Source of the DNA: Paenibacillus sp. Soil766
Lineage (GTDB): Bacteria; Bacillota; Bacilli; Paenibacillales; NBRC-103111
Assembly: GCF_001428105.1 (NCBI RefSeq)
Contig: NZ_LMSJ01000054.1
Location: 1 to 64,000 of the forward strand
Direction: 5' to 3'
Length of the DNA stretch: 64,000 nt
Position 1 is the first letter of the stretch, and each line of letters begins with the position of its first letter. The translations under genes were made by a program, and so were the position numbers. The notes beneath the pieces were generated by a model. That model searched no databases. It had not been told where the DNA came from and saw only the letters and a list, made by a program, of their open reading frames with translations. Of this stretch, positions 47,909 to 57,774 are shown in pieces.

Positions 47909-50900
47909 TTAGGTTCCGAATACTCGCCAGGATTCAATTCCTGAAGATGTCGTCGCTTTGGCTGTGATGTTGACACGAATTTTGGTGGTAGAAACAGGCG
48001 TAAATGTCGTCGTGTTGTATTGATTCGCAGCAACCCCTAATCCTGATGGGCTTGCTACATTGACCCATGCTGTTCCATTCCAATACTGAATGGTATAGGA
48101 GGCTGGCAGATCGATACCTTGATCGTCGTCAAACCAATAAATCGCTGTACTGGATAATGTTTTTGCTGAGGCAAAGTCGTATTGAACCCATTGCGTCGTA
48201 CCTGGATTATCCCAGTTTCCATACACGGAATGCCCTCTGTCATTTGAACTTGTTGGTGCATACCCATCGTTCAGACCTGCCAGACTTTCCCAAGACGATA
48301 CGAACGAAGTCGTCGCTGTCCCTTGCGGTGCAACATCCTGAGGACCTGACGGTGTGCCTACTTGCAGTTTCACATCGTACGTAGTATTCGTTCCAATGCT
48401 GAGATTGACAATGGTTTTAGCACCTGATGTCGCCGTCACTGTGCCTGTTTGCACGTTGTTCACAAGCACATTATACGTACCTGCTGCAAGCCCCGTAAAT
48501 GTAACTTTCGTCGTGTGGGCAGCTGTTGTCATTGAATTTTTCAACGTAAAATTAACGTCATTCTTTGCTATTGCCACAATAGCTGATGTATATTGGTCAC
48601 GCTCAAGCTCCATGGAGAACTTCTCCGTAATGAGATGCAATCGTTTGAACAAGCCATCCTTCGGCGTGATCGTATATTTCCCGTTGCTTGAGGTCACGTC
48701 CGCCCCATAGCCATACAAGCCAAAGATAGGGTCAACAGCCACATCCGCACTTAGAATTTTCAAAGCACCGAACAGCCCAAGATCAGCCTCTCCACTCATC
48801 CCGCGCCAGCCATTAAATAGAGGACCGCCGTCAAGCCCTAGAGCGCCGTTATTTCCTTTACTTGCTTGATACGTCCAAGAAACAGCACCGATATTCGCTG
48901 GATCACTACTGATTTGACCAGAATTAATCGCACTGATATTCGCTATTTTGGCCGCATAGGATAACCGCTGTTCCCTCTCAGGCGTCGTGGAATTCGTACG
49001 AATCCAGTCATCCATCGCATAACCTGCAAGTGACGTACTGTATTGGAAATTCCACCAGTTGTCCCCCGTAATCGTTACAGGATCTGTGTAGTAATACCAC
49101 ACTGGCATATGTCCGCGTGCTGCTCTCGTTTTGGCATTGATTTTACCCTTGATGGTATTGTTATTATTCATCTTAGCCAGCATATAGACAGATTCTTCTC
49201 CTGTATTATCGTAGCTGTATTCAGAACCATACGGATAAGCATTTGCCGAAAAATTGTTGTATTTCGTTGCCATTTTGCTAATAATATCATTCGCTTGTGT
49301 TGAATAACCTTCGTCTTGCAGTGCTTTAATGATGTCTGGCGTTGTTAACTCACCCATTAACCCCGTCTCCCAGTTGTAAGCAACAGGTCCATCATACAAA
49401 GCTTTGAACACATTATAGGCACGCAGCAAATACGTATTTTTGGGATTCTTGTAGGTCACAAGATTCGGGTAAAGCTTTGCGATTTTATACATACTGAAGT
49501 ACGTGTTATAAATATGCGGATACGCATAACCCCGATAAGTTGGTGTTGTGTTCGGCTGTGCCATTAAGAAATCGGGTACCAGATAGTCGGTATGATGGCC
49601 ATTCATCAAATTCGTCCATACCGCCGTTTCCAAATAATTATCAACCGCTGTTACTTCCGAAGCGATTGGTGTAATGGCATTTTTCTCAGCAAGGAATTGA
49701 CCATGTGTAAGCCCCCAATCATCTCCCCACCCCCAGTATCCAGCGAAATTGTTTCGCTTCGCTTTGGTCTGCATCATCCAGTCGTCAAACACTTTATCCC
49801 GAATATCCCCTGGCACATTCCATTGTTGATTATTCACCATGAACGTCGAATGCCGTTGTAATGCCGCATCGATAGGTTCAATGGCATAGAATTGGAGGAC
49901 TGTTTTCTCTCCATTGCCATACGTAACCGTAACATTGTTCTGTCCCAAATGGGTCATCATCATCTGATATAATTTGTGATTCGTTCCCGTCGTACCTAAA
50001 GAAGTAATCGTCGTCTCTGATGGGTATTGCGGCGTAACGGCCGTTATTGTTTTGGAGGTGTGCAAATCAAATTTAGCCGTCTGATTCGTTGGCACAATCA
50101 TGCCAGGGACCACATTGAAATCGACCATTCCTTCGCTATATAACCTGTCTTGAACAGCATACTCATCCGCAGCTTTAAAGAATTTGAAGGCGTACGTTTT
50201 GCTTGCGCCTGGTGCAAGTGTCAAACTGGTGTTCGGCAAATATCCGCGACCGTTGCTTTTAATCACATTGGAGTGGATATAGTACACATTCAGACCCTTC
50301 GCATAGCCGCCTTGATCCGCTGCCCACTTGCTGCCCGGATGCTCCTCAACGCGCCAATTATCTTGATACTCAAGTCCTGCTCCCGTCGTCGTGTCAGGTA
50401 CCATGAGCAGGGAAGGACCAATACCGCTAGGACGCTGCGCCACGATATACGAGCTATTGTTACCGATAAAAGCATGTGTAATGATGCGTGTCTCATAGAT
50501 GGGGTCATTATTGCCGGCAGTGAAGAACTCATTGAAGGGGAGCGGGAGGCCGAAATCTCCGATTTCCAAAGATTGCGTGCTCGTATTCGTAACGGTGATT
50601 CCCCATTTCAAATAGTCACTTACAAGGGAGTAGGATTCATCGACTTTAAAATTTTTAATACCTGCACTGTTGGTTGAATTCTGATAGGTAATATTGACGG
50701 TATTGCCCGTCTGGGAAGTGGTTCTACCATCCGCCGATTTACTCGATAACGCTTGCGTCCAAGCTCCTGTTCCAAGCCTGTAAGTAAACATCAGCTCCCC
50801 AACCCATTGATGATCAGCCGTATTCTGATTGGGTGCATTCGTTGCATTCATGACATAGTTGGTTGGGTATGTATCCCCGCCAATTTGTAGAGAAGTAATT

Positions 50901-51070
50901 TCGCCATTCGTGCCCGTCTGGACCGTAAAATTACTGTTCGTAATGGTATTGGCGGAAGCGAGTTGCGGCACCAACAGGATGGCTGCTGCAGTAAACGTTG
51001 AAGCTGCAAACAGTTGCACGCGTTGTGACTTCGACATCTTGCTCCAATACTGTCTAAGCATTTGCTTCAT
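47909..51070 (-). CDS. Secreted DUF5695-like protein, candidate arabinan-active enzyme
   Basis: About 1053 residues. A long Sec signal ends near LASANT at residue 41. A beta-rich region (about 45-390) precedes a probable alpha/alpha toroid (about 400-800: WGWGDDWGLTHGQFLAEKNA, TGDNWWNFQYSTSLAGYAMD, GWRGMSGEADLGLFGALKIL), then beta-sandwich segments. A discoidin-like carbohydrate-binding module closes the protein (about 915-1053, ending IESWRVFG). I recall such proteins being annotated DUF5695 in Paenibacillus; a defined activity is not known to me. Its start at ATG 51070 follows GAGAGG; the open frame extends seven codons upstream. It shares promoter architecture with GH51 and GH127 genes, so it likely releases arabinofuranosyl oligosaccharides outside the cell. 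Confidence 0.75.
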   Translation of the reverse strand: MKQMLRQYWSKMSKSQRVQLFAASTFTAAAILLVPQLASANTITNSNFTVQTGTNGEITSLQIGGDTYPTNYVMNATNAPNQNTADHQWVGELMFTYRLGTGAWTQALSSKSADGRTTSQTGNTVNITYQNSTNSAGIKNFKVDESYSLVSDYLKWGITVTNTSTQSLEIGDFGLPLPFNEFFTAGNNDPIYETRIITHAFIGNNSSYIVAQRPSGIGPSLLMVPDTTTGAGLEYQDNWRVEEHPGSKWAADQGGYAKGLNVYYIHSNVIKSNGRGYLPNTSLTLAPGASKTYAFKFFKAADEYAVQDRLYSEGMVDFNVVPGMIVPTNQTAKFDLHTSKTITAVTPQYPSETTITSLGTTGTNHKLYQMMMTHLGQNNVTVTYGNGEKTVLQFYAIEPIDAALQRHSTFMVNNQQWNVPGDIRDKVFDDWMMQTKAKRNNFAGYWGWGDDWGLTHGQFLAEKNAITPIASEVTAVDNYLETAVWTNLMNGHHTDYLVPDFLMAQPNTTPTYRGYAYPHIYNTYFSMYKIAKLYPNLVTYKNPKNTYLLRAYNVFKALYDGPVAYNWETGLMGELTTPDIIKALQDEGYSTQANDIISKMATKYNNFSANAYPYGSEYSYDNTGEESVYMLAKMNNNNTIKGKINAKTRAARGHMPVWYYYTDPVTITGDNWWNFQYSTSLAGYAMDDWIRTNSTTPEREQRLSYAAKIANISAINSGQISSDPANIGAVSWTYQASKGNNGALGLDGGPLFNGWRGMSGEADLGLFGALKILSADVAVDPIFGLYGYGADVTSSNGKYTITPKDGLFKRLHLITEKFSMELERDQYTSAIVAIAKNDVNFTLKNSMTTAAHTTKVTFTGLAAGTYNVLVNNVQTGTVTATSGAKTIVNLSIGTNTTYDVKLQVGTPSGPQDVAPQGTATTSFVSSWESLAGLNDGYAPTSSNDRGHSVYGNWDNPGTTQWVQYDFASAKTLSSTAIYWFDDDQGIDLPASYTIQYWNGTAWVNVASPSGLGVAANQYNTTTFTPVSTTKIRVNITAKATTSSGIESWRVFGT

Positions 51071-51191
51071 TAGATAGCCTCTCTTTCTCATTTAAGATTT
51101 CATCGACATCTAGCAGGGATACCATTGGGCTTTAATCCTGGCAGTATCGTGCTGTCATCCTTTGCGGCGCACCCCCTATCATCCATTGAAA

Positions 51192-51275
51192 TTGTAGCGC
51201 TTACATTTCCTATCATATCTAAAAATTGTGTGATTTAATTTCATTTTCACAACCTTTTTTTACACTATATGAACT
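51192..51275 (-). promoter_or_regulatory. Promoter of the DUF5695-like gene
   Basis: It has the same layout as the GH51 promoter. A cre-like box (51192-51206, the exact reverse complement of the GH51 box) is followed by -10 TATGAT on the minus strand (51212-51217). CAACC at 51250 lies 33 bp from the -10; the expected second half-site 21 bp away (51271) is degenerate (GAACT). Spacing conservation supports function despite weak sequence. Confidence 0.55.
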
Positions 51276-51311
51276 AATATCACCGCAGATTTATTTAAAA
51301 ATCTCAACCTG

Positions 51312-51348
51312 AAAAACCCCTAAAGGATTATCCTTCAAGGGGTTTTTT
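51312..51348 (-). terminator. Terminator of the arabinoside importer operon
   Basis: On the minus strand AAAAAACCCCTTGAAGGA pairs with TCCTTTAGGGGTTTTT. It lies 24 bp past the last permease stop and ends in a T-run. Confidence 0.9.
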
Positions 51349-51372
51349 AGCTTCGCTTCTTATGGCAGAATA

Positions 51373-52242
51373 TTAACTTTTCATACCGGTCAACGTGATT
51401 CCTTCTACAAAGTACTTTTGACCAATCAGGTAGAAAATAACGCCTGGAGCAAAGGACAGGCACGTGGCTGCCATCGTCAACGACCAATCTTGCTTTAATT
51501 GACCTTTAAAATTGGTAAGCCCCAACGCGATAGTGAATTTTTCGCTCGAATTAATGTAAATCATCTGTTGGAGCAAATCATTCCATAAGCCGATGAAAAT
51601 AAACAATGCGACGACAATCATGGCGGGCTTGATCGCCGGCATAATAATGCTGAACAAAATCCGGAAGTACCCGGCCCCGTCAATCGTTGCCGCTTGGTCG
51701 AGTTCTCTCGGTATGGAGAGAATAAACTGTCGTATCAAAAAGATATTAAAAGCGCCGCCGCCGCAAAAATATGGCAAAATCAATGGCAGATAGCTGTCAT
51801 GGAGCCCCAACCCCCGTGTCCAACCGATGTAGAGGGGAATGAGCGTAACCATGGCAGGCAACAGCATAGAACCGACGCAAAGCATCCAGATCAATTGTTT
51901 GCCTCTAAACCGCAACCTCGCAAAGGCATATCCGCACAAGGTAGCCGTGAACGTCCCCCCCAAGCAGGAAGGAACAATAATGATCATCGTATTCCACAAA
52001 TATTTCCAAAATTTAAATATATTCAATGTTTTTTCATAATTGGAGAACAACCAATTTTTCGGTATGAGAGACGGCGGATATTTGTAAATCTCGGGATTCG
52101 TCATCAGTGACGTACGGAATATCCACCAAATCGGGAAGAGCACGATGAGGGCAAATACAATGACGACTATAAGTGTAAGCACGTTCATCGTTCGTTCACT
52201 GCGTTTCTTGCTCTTATAACTGGTGTATGCGACTTCGCTCAT
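51373..52242 (-). CDS. CUT1 sugar ABC permease, MalG type
   Basis: A 289-residue membrane protein with six predicted helices and EAA-like loop DQAATIDGAGYFRILFSIIMPA near residue 190. VEGITLTGMKS at the C-terminus is typical. Its start overlaps the stop of the MalF-type gene by 4 bp (ATGA), with AAGGAG about ten bases upstream. It is the third gene of a three-gene importer lying between the secreted DUF5695-like protein and the cytoplasmic GH127, so it probably carries arabinofuranosyl oligosaccharides. No ATPase is encoded here. Confidence 0.93.
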   Translation of the reverse strand: MSEVAYTSYKSKKRSERTMNVLTLIVVIVFALIVLFPIWWIFRTSLMTNPEIYKYPPSLIPKNWLFSNYEKTLNIFKFWKYLWNTMIIIVPSCLGGTFTATLCGYAFARLRFRGKQLIWMLCVGSMLLPAMVTLIPLYIGWTRGLGLHDSYLPLILPYFCGGGAFNIFLIRQFILSIPRELDQAATIDGAGYFRILFSIIMPAIKPAMIVVALFIFIGLWNDLLQQMIYINSSEKFTIALGLTNFKGQLKQDWSLTMAATCLSFAPGVIFYLIGQKYFVEGITLTGMKS

Positions 52243-53162
52243 TTATCGTCGTCTCCTTCGGAAAAGATCCACCGTTTAGACGTCTTGAACAAAACGGCAG
52301 TAAAAGCGGCAAGAATGGCGAAAATAATAAAGGTCGTCGCGCAGGCATAACCCAGCTTGTAGTTGACGAAAGCCTGATCATACATCAGATAAGTCATGAA
52401 TCGAGAAGAGTTGCCCGGACCGCCATTGGTCAAAGCAAGAGCAGGCGTAACGACTTGGAGATTGGCGATTAGGCTCAGCAACAGGTTGTAAAAGATAATC
52501 GGCGTCATACAAGGCAAGGTAACATGCAGGAAGCGATTCCATCCATTCGCGCCATCCATTTCAGCTGCTTCATGATAGACGCTTGGAACGCTTTGAAGCC
52601 CAGCCAAAAAAATAACGATTAAGTTCCCCGACAGCCAGACCGCAATCAATGAAAGAGATGGGATTACGTAATTGGAATCCGCGATAAAAAGGACTTTGTT
52701 CAAACCGATTTCGGAGAGGAGATAGTTGAAGAAACCAAAATTCGCCTCGTAAAGCCAGGACCATCCTACATATATAGCGGCAGCAGGCAAAACGAAAGGC
52801 ACATAGAATATAGCTCTGAAAAAACCTCTTGCCGGAATTTTACGGTTCAACAGCATCGCTATGAAAAGGGAATAAATCATACTTCCGGCTACAGATAAAA
52901 ATGCGAAGTAGAGCGTTGCTATAATTGAATCTTTAATATAAGGATCGGTGGTAAATAGCGTAATATAATTGCTGAAGCCGACGAATTCAGGGTTTTTTAG
53001 TCCCGTCCAATTCGTCATACTAATTCCCAACACGCCAAGAAGAGGCAGATATGTAAGGAAGATCAGTCCGAGTATTGCTGGAATCAAGCATATATAAGCA
53101 ACGCTTGCCTCACTTGAATGAAAGCGGGAACGGCGTTGCTGAGGTTTATTAAAGGTTTCCAT
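52239..53162 (-). CDS. CUT1 sugar ABC permease, MalF type
   Basis: A 307-residue permease with six predicted helices and the EAA loop HEAAEMDGANGWNRFLHVTLPC near residue 205. LALTNGGPGNSSRFMTYLMYDQAF is the conserved CUT1 segment. GGGGGG precedes the ATG by six bases. It is translationally coupled to the MalG-type gene and 72 bp downstream of the binding-protein gene. Confidence 0.93.
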   Translation of the reverse strand: METFNKPQQRRSRFHSSEASVAYICLIPAILGLIFLTYLPLLGVLGISMTNWTGLKNPEFVGFSNYITLFTTDPYIKDSIIATLYFAFLSVAGSMIYSLFIAMLLNRKIPARGFFRAIFYVPFVLPAAAIYVGWSWLYEANFGFFNYLLSEIGLNKVLFIADSNYVIPSLSLIAVWLSGNLIVIFLAGLQSVPSVYHEAAEMDGANGWNRFLHVTLPCMTPIIFYNLLLSLIANLQVVTPALALTNGGPGNSSRFMTYLMYDQAFVNYKLGYACATTFIIFAILAAFTAVLFKTSKRWIFSEGDDDK

Positions 53163-53234
53163 GTCTTGCCCCCCACCTCATATTTGAAGGATGACCACCG
53201 CTTGCAAGTTCTTGGCGGCCATCCTTCCGATACG

Positions 53235-54647
53235 TTATTTTTTGCCTTTATTGGCTGCTTTCAGAGCTTCGAGATTTTTGGTAATGGCATCCTTAGCGGT
53301 AGCTTTACCAGTCCATACATCCCCCAAAGTCGATCCCAGCAAGGTGTTAAAATCCGTCGTATGATTCGTATAGAACCAAGCAGCTGGTCTGGCGGCTGAG
53401 GATTGCGCATAATCGACTACAGCTGACTTGTATTCGGCATACGGAGGGAAGTTCTTATTGTCGACCCACTTATGCGTAAGTGTTTCATCTGTATACCACT
53501 TCTTCAGTGTTGGCATCCAAATGCCCGATGAGATCAGTCCCCAGTTGTTTTCTTCAGCCGTGTACCATTTCAGCCATTCCATCGCTTCTTTCGGATGCTT
53601 GGTCTGGGAGAATACGACATTGGCACCGCCGGTGTTGAGGGTAACTTTTTGCTTAAAGTATGGTAATACGGCTACGCCATATTTCAGTCCTGCTTCCTTG
53701 GCTGCATTCAAGCTAGTTCCTATGTTCCACTGGCCGTTTGTGGCCATGGCAACCGTTCCTGCGATGATGGTACGCTGAATGCCATCATCGGTCTGTCCAA
53801 CAGACAACGGGGCAACTTTGTCTTTCAAGTACAGATCCGCGACTTTCTGAATCGCTTCGATACTGGCGTCTTCCCCAATTCTTACCGCTGTACCGTCATT
53901 GTTATAGAAACCCCCGCCATTGCTAAGCACCCAGGCTTCCAATTGCCATGCCAGGTTTTCGACGGATGCGCCATACTGAACGATGCTCTGCGGATTAAAG
54001 CCAGCCTCGTCAGCATGTTTGCCATTCTTGTCGACCGTCAGCTTCTTCGCCGTTGCTACGAATTCGTCCCATGTCCATGCTTTATCCAATGCGGATGGCG
54101 GATAAGGTACCTTCGCTTTATCAAACATGTCTTTGTTGTAATAAAGAAGGAGGATTTCATTCGCAGCAGCATAGGCTACGGTTTTGCCTTGATATTTGTA
54201 AGCAAGGCTATCCAGCGGCTTGCTGTCACTACCCGCGTACATTTCACTAACATCTTTCAGCATGCCATCGGAGGACCACTGGATGACGCCATCCTCTTTC
54301 AATATTCCCGTATCTGGCAATTGACCTGCCGTCGCCTGCGTATTCAACTTCGTCATGTAGTTTTCCCAAGGAATCGCTTGCACTTTAACTTCGATTCTGT
54401 TTTGAGAAGCATTAAATTTATCCGCCGCTGCCTGGGTTGTGCTTCCTTCAGCCTCGCTTCCCCACATCGAATAGGTAATCTTAACCTTCTCCGTGGAAGG
54501 AGCTGCCGTTTTCTCTGGTGTTTTTGTAGCTGCTTCTCCCGTTGGCGATGCGCTTGGTTTATCAGTATTCGTGGAGCATCCAGCGACCAAACCTAAGATT
54601 AATACCATAGACACGCTAAACATGAATTCTTTTTTCATTGTTTTCAC
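53235..54647 (-). CDS. Sugar-binding lipoprotein of the arabinoside importer
   Basis: A 470-residue family-1 solute-binding protein. The N-terminus (MKTMKKEFMFSVSMVLILGL) ends in a VAGC lipobox; a Thr/Pro/Lys-rich tether follows. The start is a GTG at 54647, five bases after GGAGGGG; an ATG three codons later is less well spaced. The body shows the usual pattern (KITYSMWGSEAEGSTTQAAA, GQLPDTGILKEDGVIQW). It captures oligosaccharides for the two permeases downstream. Its own upstream gap (54648-54799) lacks the CAACC/cre promoter layout of the arabinosidase genes. Confidence 0.92.
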   Translation of the reverse strand: MKTMKKEFMFSVSMVLILGLVAGCSTNTDKPSASPTGEAATKTPEKTAAPSTEKVKITYSMWGSEAEGSTTQAAADKFNASQNRIEVKVQAIPWENYMTKLNTQATAGQLPDTGILKEDGVIQWSSDGMLKDVSEMYAGSDSKPLDSLAYKYQGKTVAYAAANEILLLYYNKDMFDKAKVPYPPSALDKAWTWDEFVATAKKLTVDKNGKHADEAGFNPQSIVQYGASVENLAWQLEAWVLSNGGGFYNNDGTAVRIGEDASIEAIQKVADLYLKDKVAPLSVGQTDDGIQRTIIAGTVAMATNGQWNIGTSLNAAKEAGLKYGVAVLPYFKQKVTLNTGGANVVFSQTKHPKEAMEWLKWYTAEENNWGLISSGIWMPTLKKWYTDETLTHKWVDNKNFPPYAEYKSAVVDYAQSSAARPAAWFYTNHTTDFNTLLGSTLGDVWTGKATAKDAITKNLEALKAANKGKK

Positions 54648-54799
54648 ATTAACCCCTCCATCATATATAATTCAACGTCAATCCTTAATTCCTCCCGCGT
54701 TGGCAGGGAATATTTCATCTGACTATAAGGACTGCTATCGAGTAGTTTGCTCCCTTCCCTCCTTGACCAGAGTCAATAATTGTCATCTATCCTTGCACC

Positions 54800-56776
54800 T
54801 CATGAGGGTAAAACCGTATTTTCTCTGATCCACACTCGCATTTCGCCGCTTCCCCGATTCGCCCAAGCAAAGTATGGGATGAATCGAGCGGTCGTAGCTA
54901 CCAAATGATCTTCGTCTTTCACGCGGTACAGTTGATCCTTCCAGCCCTCGTCTTGGATCCGGTAAGCAGTTAAGTCAATGGTAAGTAGTCCGCCTAATAA
55001 GCTGCTATCAAAATTAACTTGATCTTCGAAGCCCGGATGGATGATCAGCTTATGCAGCCCTTTGCCATTGTCAGCTTCCTCCAAGCAGTACACCATCGGC
55101 CCTCGCTGGATGGCGACCATGCCTACGGTCTCGCGAATCTCAGGATTGCCTTTCATCGGGCTAACCTTCATCGGTAGAACTAGATCGACGATATCGCCTG
55201 CGTTCCATGTCCGTTCAAGATGCAGATATCCGTTAATCAGGCGCAGATCGGATTCCGCTACCGGTTGCTCGTTAACCCTGACATCCCAAGACCCGCACCA
55301 GCTCGGTATCCGCAAAGCCAAGGAGAAAATTTTGGGCCCATCCATCGTTAGCTCGAATCTGATGTTACCGTTCCAAGGCAAGTCGGAATGCTGGGTGAGC
55401 CCAATAGCGCTGCCATCCACATCCACCGTGACTTGACTCCCAATATATAAGTGAGCATAAAGGGCATGCCCATGGAACGAGTAGATATAGTTGCCGAGAG
55501 AGGCAAGCAGCCTAGCGATATTAGGCGGGCAACAAGCGCAACCGAACCATCGCTGCCTTTCCATCTTCACGTGATCGAAATTCTGATTCTTACCGCTCGC
55601 TTCAGGCCAAGCTTCCAAAGGATTCACGTAGAAGAAGTGCTGTCCGTCGCGAGACATTCCGCCGATAACGGTGTTGTAAAGCGCTCGCTCCATGACGTCT
55701 GCGTATTCGCTTCTTGGCTCGATCTGAAGCATGCGCTGGGCGAAGAAGATCAAACCGATCGATGCGCATGTCTCAGCATAAGCCGTATCGTTCGGCAAAT
55801 CGTAATCGAGCGTGAATGACTCACCATAAGACATCGAGCCGATCGATCCCGTAATGTACATTCGCTTGTTCACGATGTTATGCCAGAGCGTCCGGCATGC
55901 CTTCAGCAACGCCTCGTCTCCGGTCGCTGCCGCTACGTCGGCCATCCCGGTGCACATATATACGACCCGCACCGCGTGTCCTTCAGCCGTCTGCTGCATG
56001 CGAATCGGGAGGTGCGCTTGGCTGTAAGATTTGTCCTTGGCTATCTTCAACGCTTGGAAATGAATCTCGCCATTCCGGCGATCGAACTCTACGTCGTAGA
56101 AGTGGGGAGTCTGCCCTCTCTCGTCCAAGAAGAATTTCGCCAGCTTCATATATCGCTCGTTGGAGGTCGCTCTGTAGAGCTTCATCAGCGCCAGCTCGAC
56201 CTCTTGGTGACCATCATAGCCTTTAATCTTGCCATCCTCTGGCCCGAACGTCGCATCGATGCAGTCGGCCAGCTTGCAAGCCACTTCCAGTATCTTGCCT
56301 TTCCCCGTGGCCTTCTCATAGGCGACCGCCGCTTCGATTAGATGACCCGCGCAATAGAGCTCGTGGCACTCCGCGAGATTCGTCCATCTGCCTGCTTTTT
56401 CTTTAAGTGTAAAATACGTATTCACGTATCCGTCCGCATGCTGCGACTTCGCGATCAGATCGACGACTTCGTCCGCTACTTTCTCCAGATCGGGATCAGG
56501 CATTTGCTCCAACAGATAACCGACGGCTTCAAGCCACTTGGCCACGTCGCTATCTTGGAACACCATGCCGTAGAAGTCACCTTGCTCTAATCCGGCGGCG
56601 ATTCTGAAATTCTGGATGGCGTGACTCGGCTCGTTGCCTTCGATTCGGTCATTCAGCGCCTCCCATTGGTAAGGGACTACCACATCGCGAATTAATGAAA
56701 TATAAGGGGACCAGAAGTCATCCTGGATGATCACGTTCTTCAATTGAACAGGTGTTGAGATGGATAAGTTGCTCAT
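54800..56776 (-). CDS. GH127 beta-L-arabinofuranosidase, cytoplasmic
   Basis: A 658-residue GH127 enzyme, matching HypBA1 of Bifidobacterium in length and active site. The zinc/catalytic residues appear as Glu335 and Cys337 in AYAETCASIG and Cys415-Cys416 in CACCPPN, where the last Cys is the nucleophile of this cysteine glycosidase family. It releases beta-linked L-arabinofuranose, as found on plant hydroxyproline-rich proteins and some pectins. No signal peptide is seen. Start ATG 56776 follows AAGGGG by eight bases; the preceding TTG is less likely. Its promoter shares all elements with GH51. Together GH51 and GH127 handle both alpha and beta arabinofuranosides. Confidence 0.94.
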   Translation of the reverse strand: MSNLSISTPVQLKNVIIQDDFWSPYISLIRDVVVPYQWEALNDRIEGNEPSHAIQNFRIAAGLEQGDFYGMVFQDSDVAKWLEAVGYLLEQMPDPDLEKVADEVVDLIAKSQHADGYVNTYFTLKEKAGRWTNLAECHELYCAGHLIEAAVAYEKATGKGKILEVACKLADCIDATFGPEDGKIKGYDGHQEVELALMKLYRATSNERYMKLAKFFLDERGQTPHFYDVEFDRRNGEIHFQALKIAKDKSYSQAHLPIRMQQTAEGHAVRVVYMCTGMADVAAATGDEALLKACRTLWHNIVNKRMYITGSIGSMSYGESFTLDYDLPNDTAYAETCASIGLIFFAQRMLQIEPRSEYADVMERALYNTVIGGMSRDGQHFFYVNPLEAWPEASGKNQNFDHVKMERQRWFGCACCPPNIARLLASLGNYIYSFHGHALYAHLYIGSQVTVDVDGSAIGLTQHSDLPWNGNIRFELTMDGPKIFSLALRIPSWCGSWDVRVNEQPVAESDLRLINGYLHLERTWNAGDIVDLVLPMKVSPMKGNPEIRETVGMVAIQRGPMVYCLEEADNGKGLHKLIIHPGFEDQVNFDSSLLGGLLTIDLTAYRIQDEGWKDQLYRVKDEDHLVATTARFIPYFAWANRGSGEMRVWIRENTVLPS

Positions 56777-56814
56777 CAAGTATGCCCCTTCACTTAAATT
56801 TCGCTTTCCTCTTA

Positions 56815-56895
56815 ATGAAAGCGCTATATTTATAATACATGTGATAGCCTGGTATTAATTAAAGTTTTACAACCACTTTTTTAAAAATAACAACC
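56815..56895 (-). promoter_or_regulatory. GH127 promoter: cre-like box, -10 and two AraC-type half-sites
   Basis: cre-like ATGAAAGCGCTATAT at 56815-56829, -10 TATTAT read on the minus strand at 56832-56837, then CAACC at 56870 and 56891, again exactly 21 bp apart. The -10 to first CAACC distance is 33 bp, against 34 at GH51 and 33 at the DUF5695-like gene. TTTTTTAAAAATA fills the space between half-sites, nearly as at GH51. Confidence 0.65.
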
Positions 56896-56970
56896 AATAG
56901 AAACCATCCCAAATAAGCTCTCCGCTTATCCCATCTTTCATCTTTTGCGTTCCCAGACTGGGTAGATTTT

Positions 56971-57056
56971 GGGATTAACTGGATTTTATACATCTATTTC
57001 CGGGTAAAACTTGCCTTTGGGGAGTTTAACTGGATTTTATACATCTAATTTTGCCC
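56971..57056. repeat. Dispersed intergenic repeat, two tandem copies
   Basis: GGGATTAACTGGATTTTATA followed by CATCTA at 56971, and GAGTTTAACTGGATTTTATA followed by CATCTAATTTTG at 57021, are near copies of the element at 41439-41473. They lie between GH127 and the hypothetical gene. No coding potential or strong hairpin is visible within the unit. Confidence 0.6.
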
Positions 57057-57225
57057 GAAATGTCCCATTTGGCGAAATTGGCATGAAATAACGGGGAAAC
57101 GAGCACCAAGAACAACACCTACCCCCTAACATGTAAACTCTTATTTTTATTAATAAGATTCGCTCTTGTAATTCCTTAAATTCCGAGTATAATACTAGGT
57201 ATAACGCCGGAATGAGGTAAACGCC

Positions 57226-57561
57226 ATGCTAAAAACCGTGAAACTAGAGCAACGCTGGAAAGATGATTACTTGGATTTGTTGAATTATGCGAAGCAAATC
57301 GGGGACGTCCAATGGCAGAACGACATTATACAGACGCTGAGTAACTCAGCCTTATATATGCAACAAACGACACTTGAATATCAAATAAGCCAATTATGGC
57401 AACAGTTCGATGCCGTCAATACGAAGATGTTGGAGCTGTACAAACAGCTGAGAGAAACAGATAACGCGTATGCCTCTTTTCGGTTGATCGAGGAAGTCTG
57501 GGGATTGAAACTACAGCGGGTTGAAATTGGTAAACAGTTGAACGCGACTTACCATAGCTAG
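57226..57561 (+). CDS. Small helical hypothetical protein
   Basis: A 111-residue protein, predicted almost entirely alpha-helical with heptad-like stretches (YQISQLWQQFDAVNTKMLEL), rich in Gln, Leu and Tyr, with no signal peptide or cysteine. It is probably cytoplasmic and may dimerise. GAGGTAA precedes the ATG. It stands alone between the arabinose locus and the Met-rich gene and is the only plus-strand gene in this region. I do not recognise the family. Confidence 0.7.
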   Translation: MLKTVKLEQRWKDDYLDLLNYAKQIGDVQWQNDIIQTLSNSALYMQQTTLEYQISQLWQQFDAVNTKMLELYKQLRETDNAYASFRLIEEVWGLKLQRVEIGKQLNATYHS

Positions 57562-57774
57562 AAAATGCAAAAAATCCCGTATGCGGTTTTCCGCTCTACT
57601 GGACATCGGTTCCTGCCTATTCGTTATTTCCTTGCATGCAGTCATCTGCTCTGCAGAATTGCTTTTCATGGTACGCATCAATTTGCAGATTGATATGTAC
57701 AGATCTCATCATTTCATCGGTTGAATTCAATGATAACCGTTTGTGTGTGATAACTCCTTGCCTAAGGATGAATC

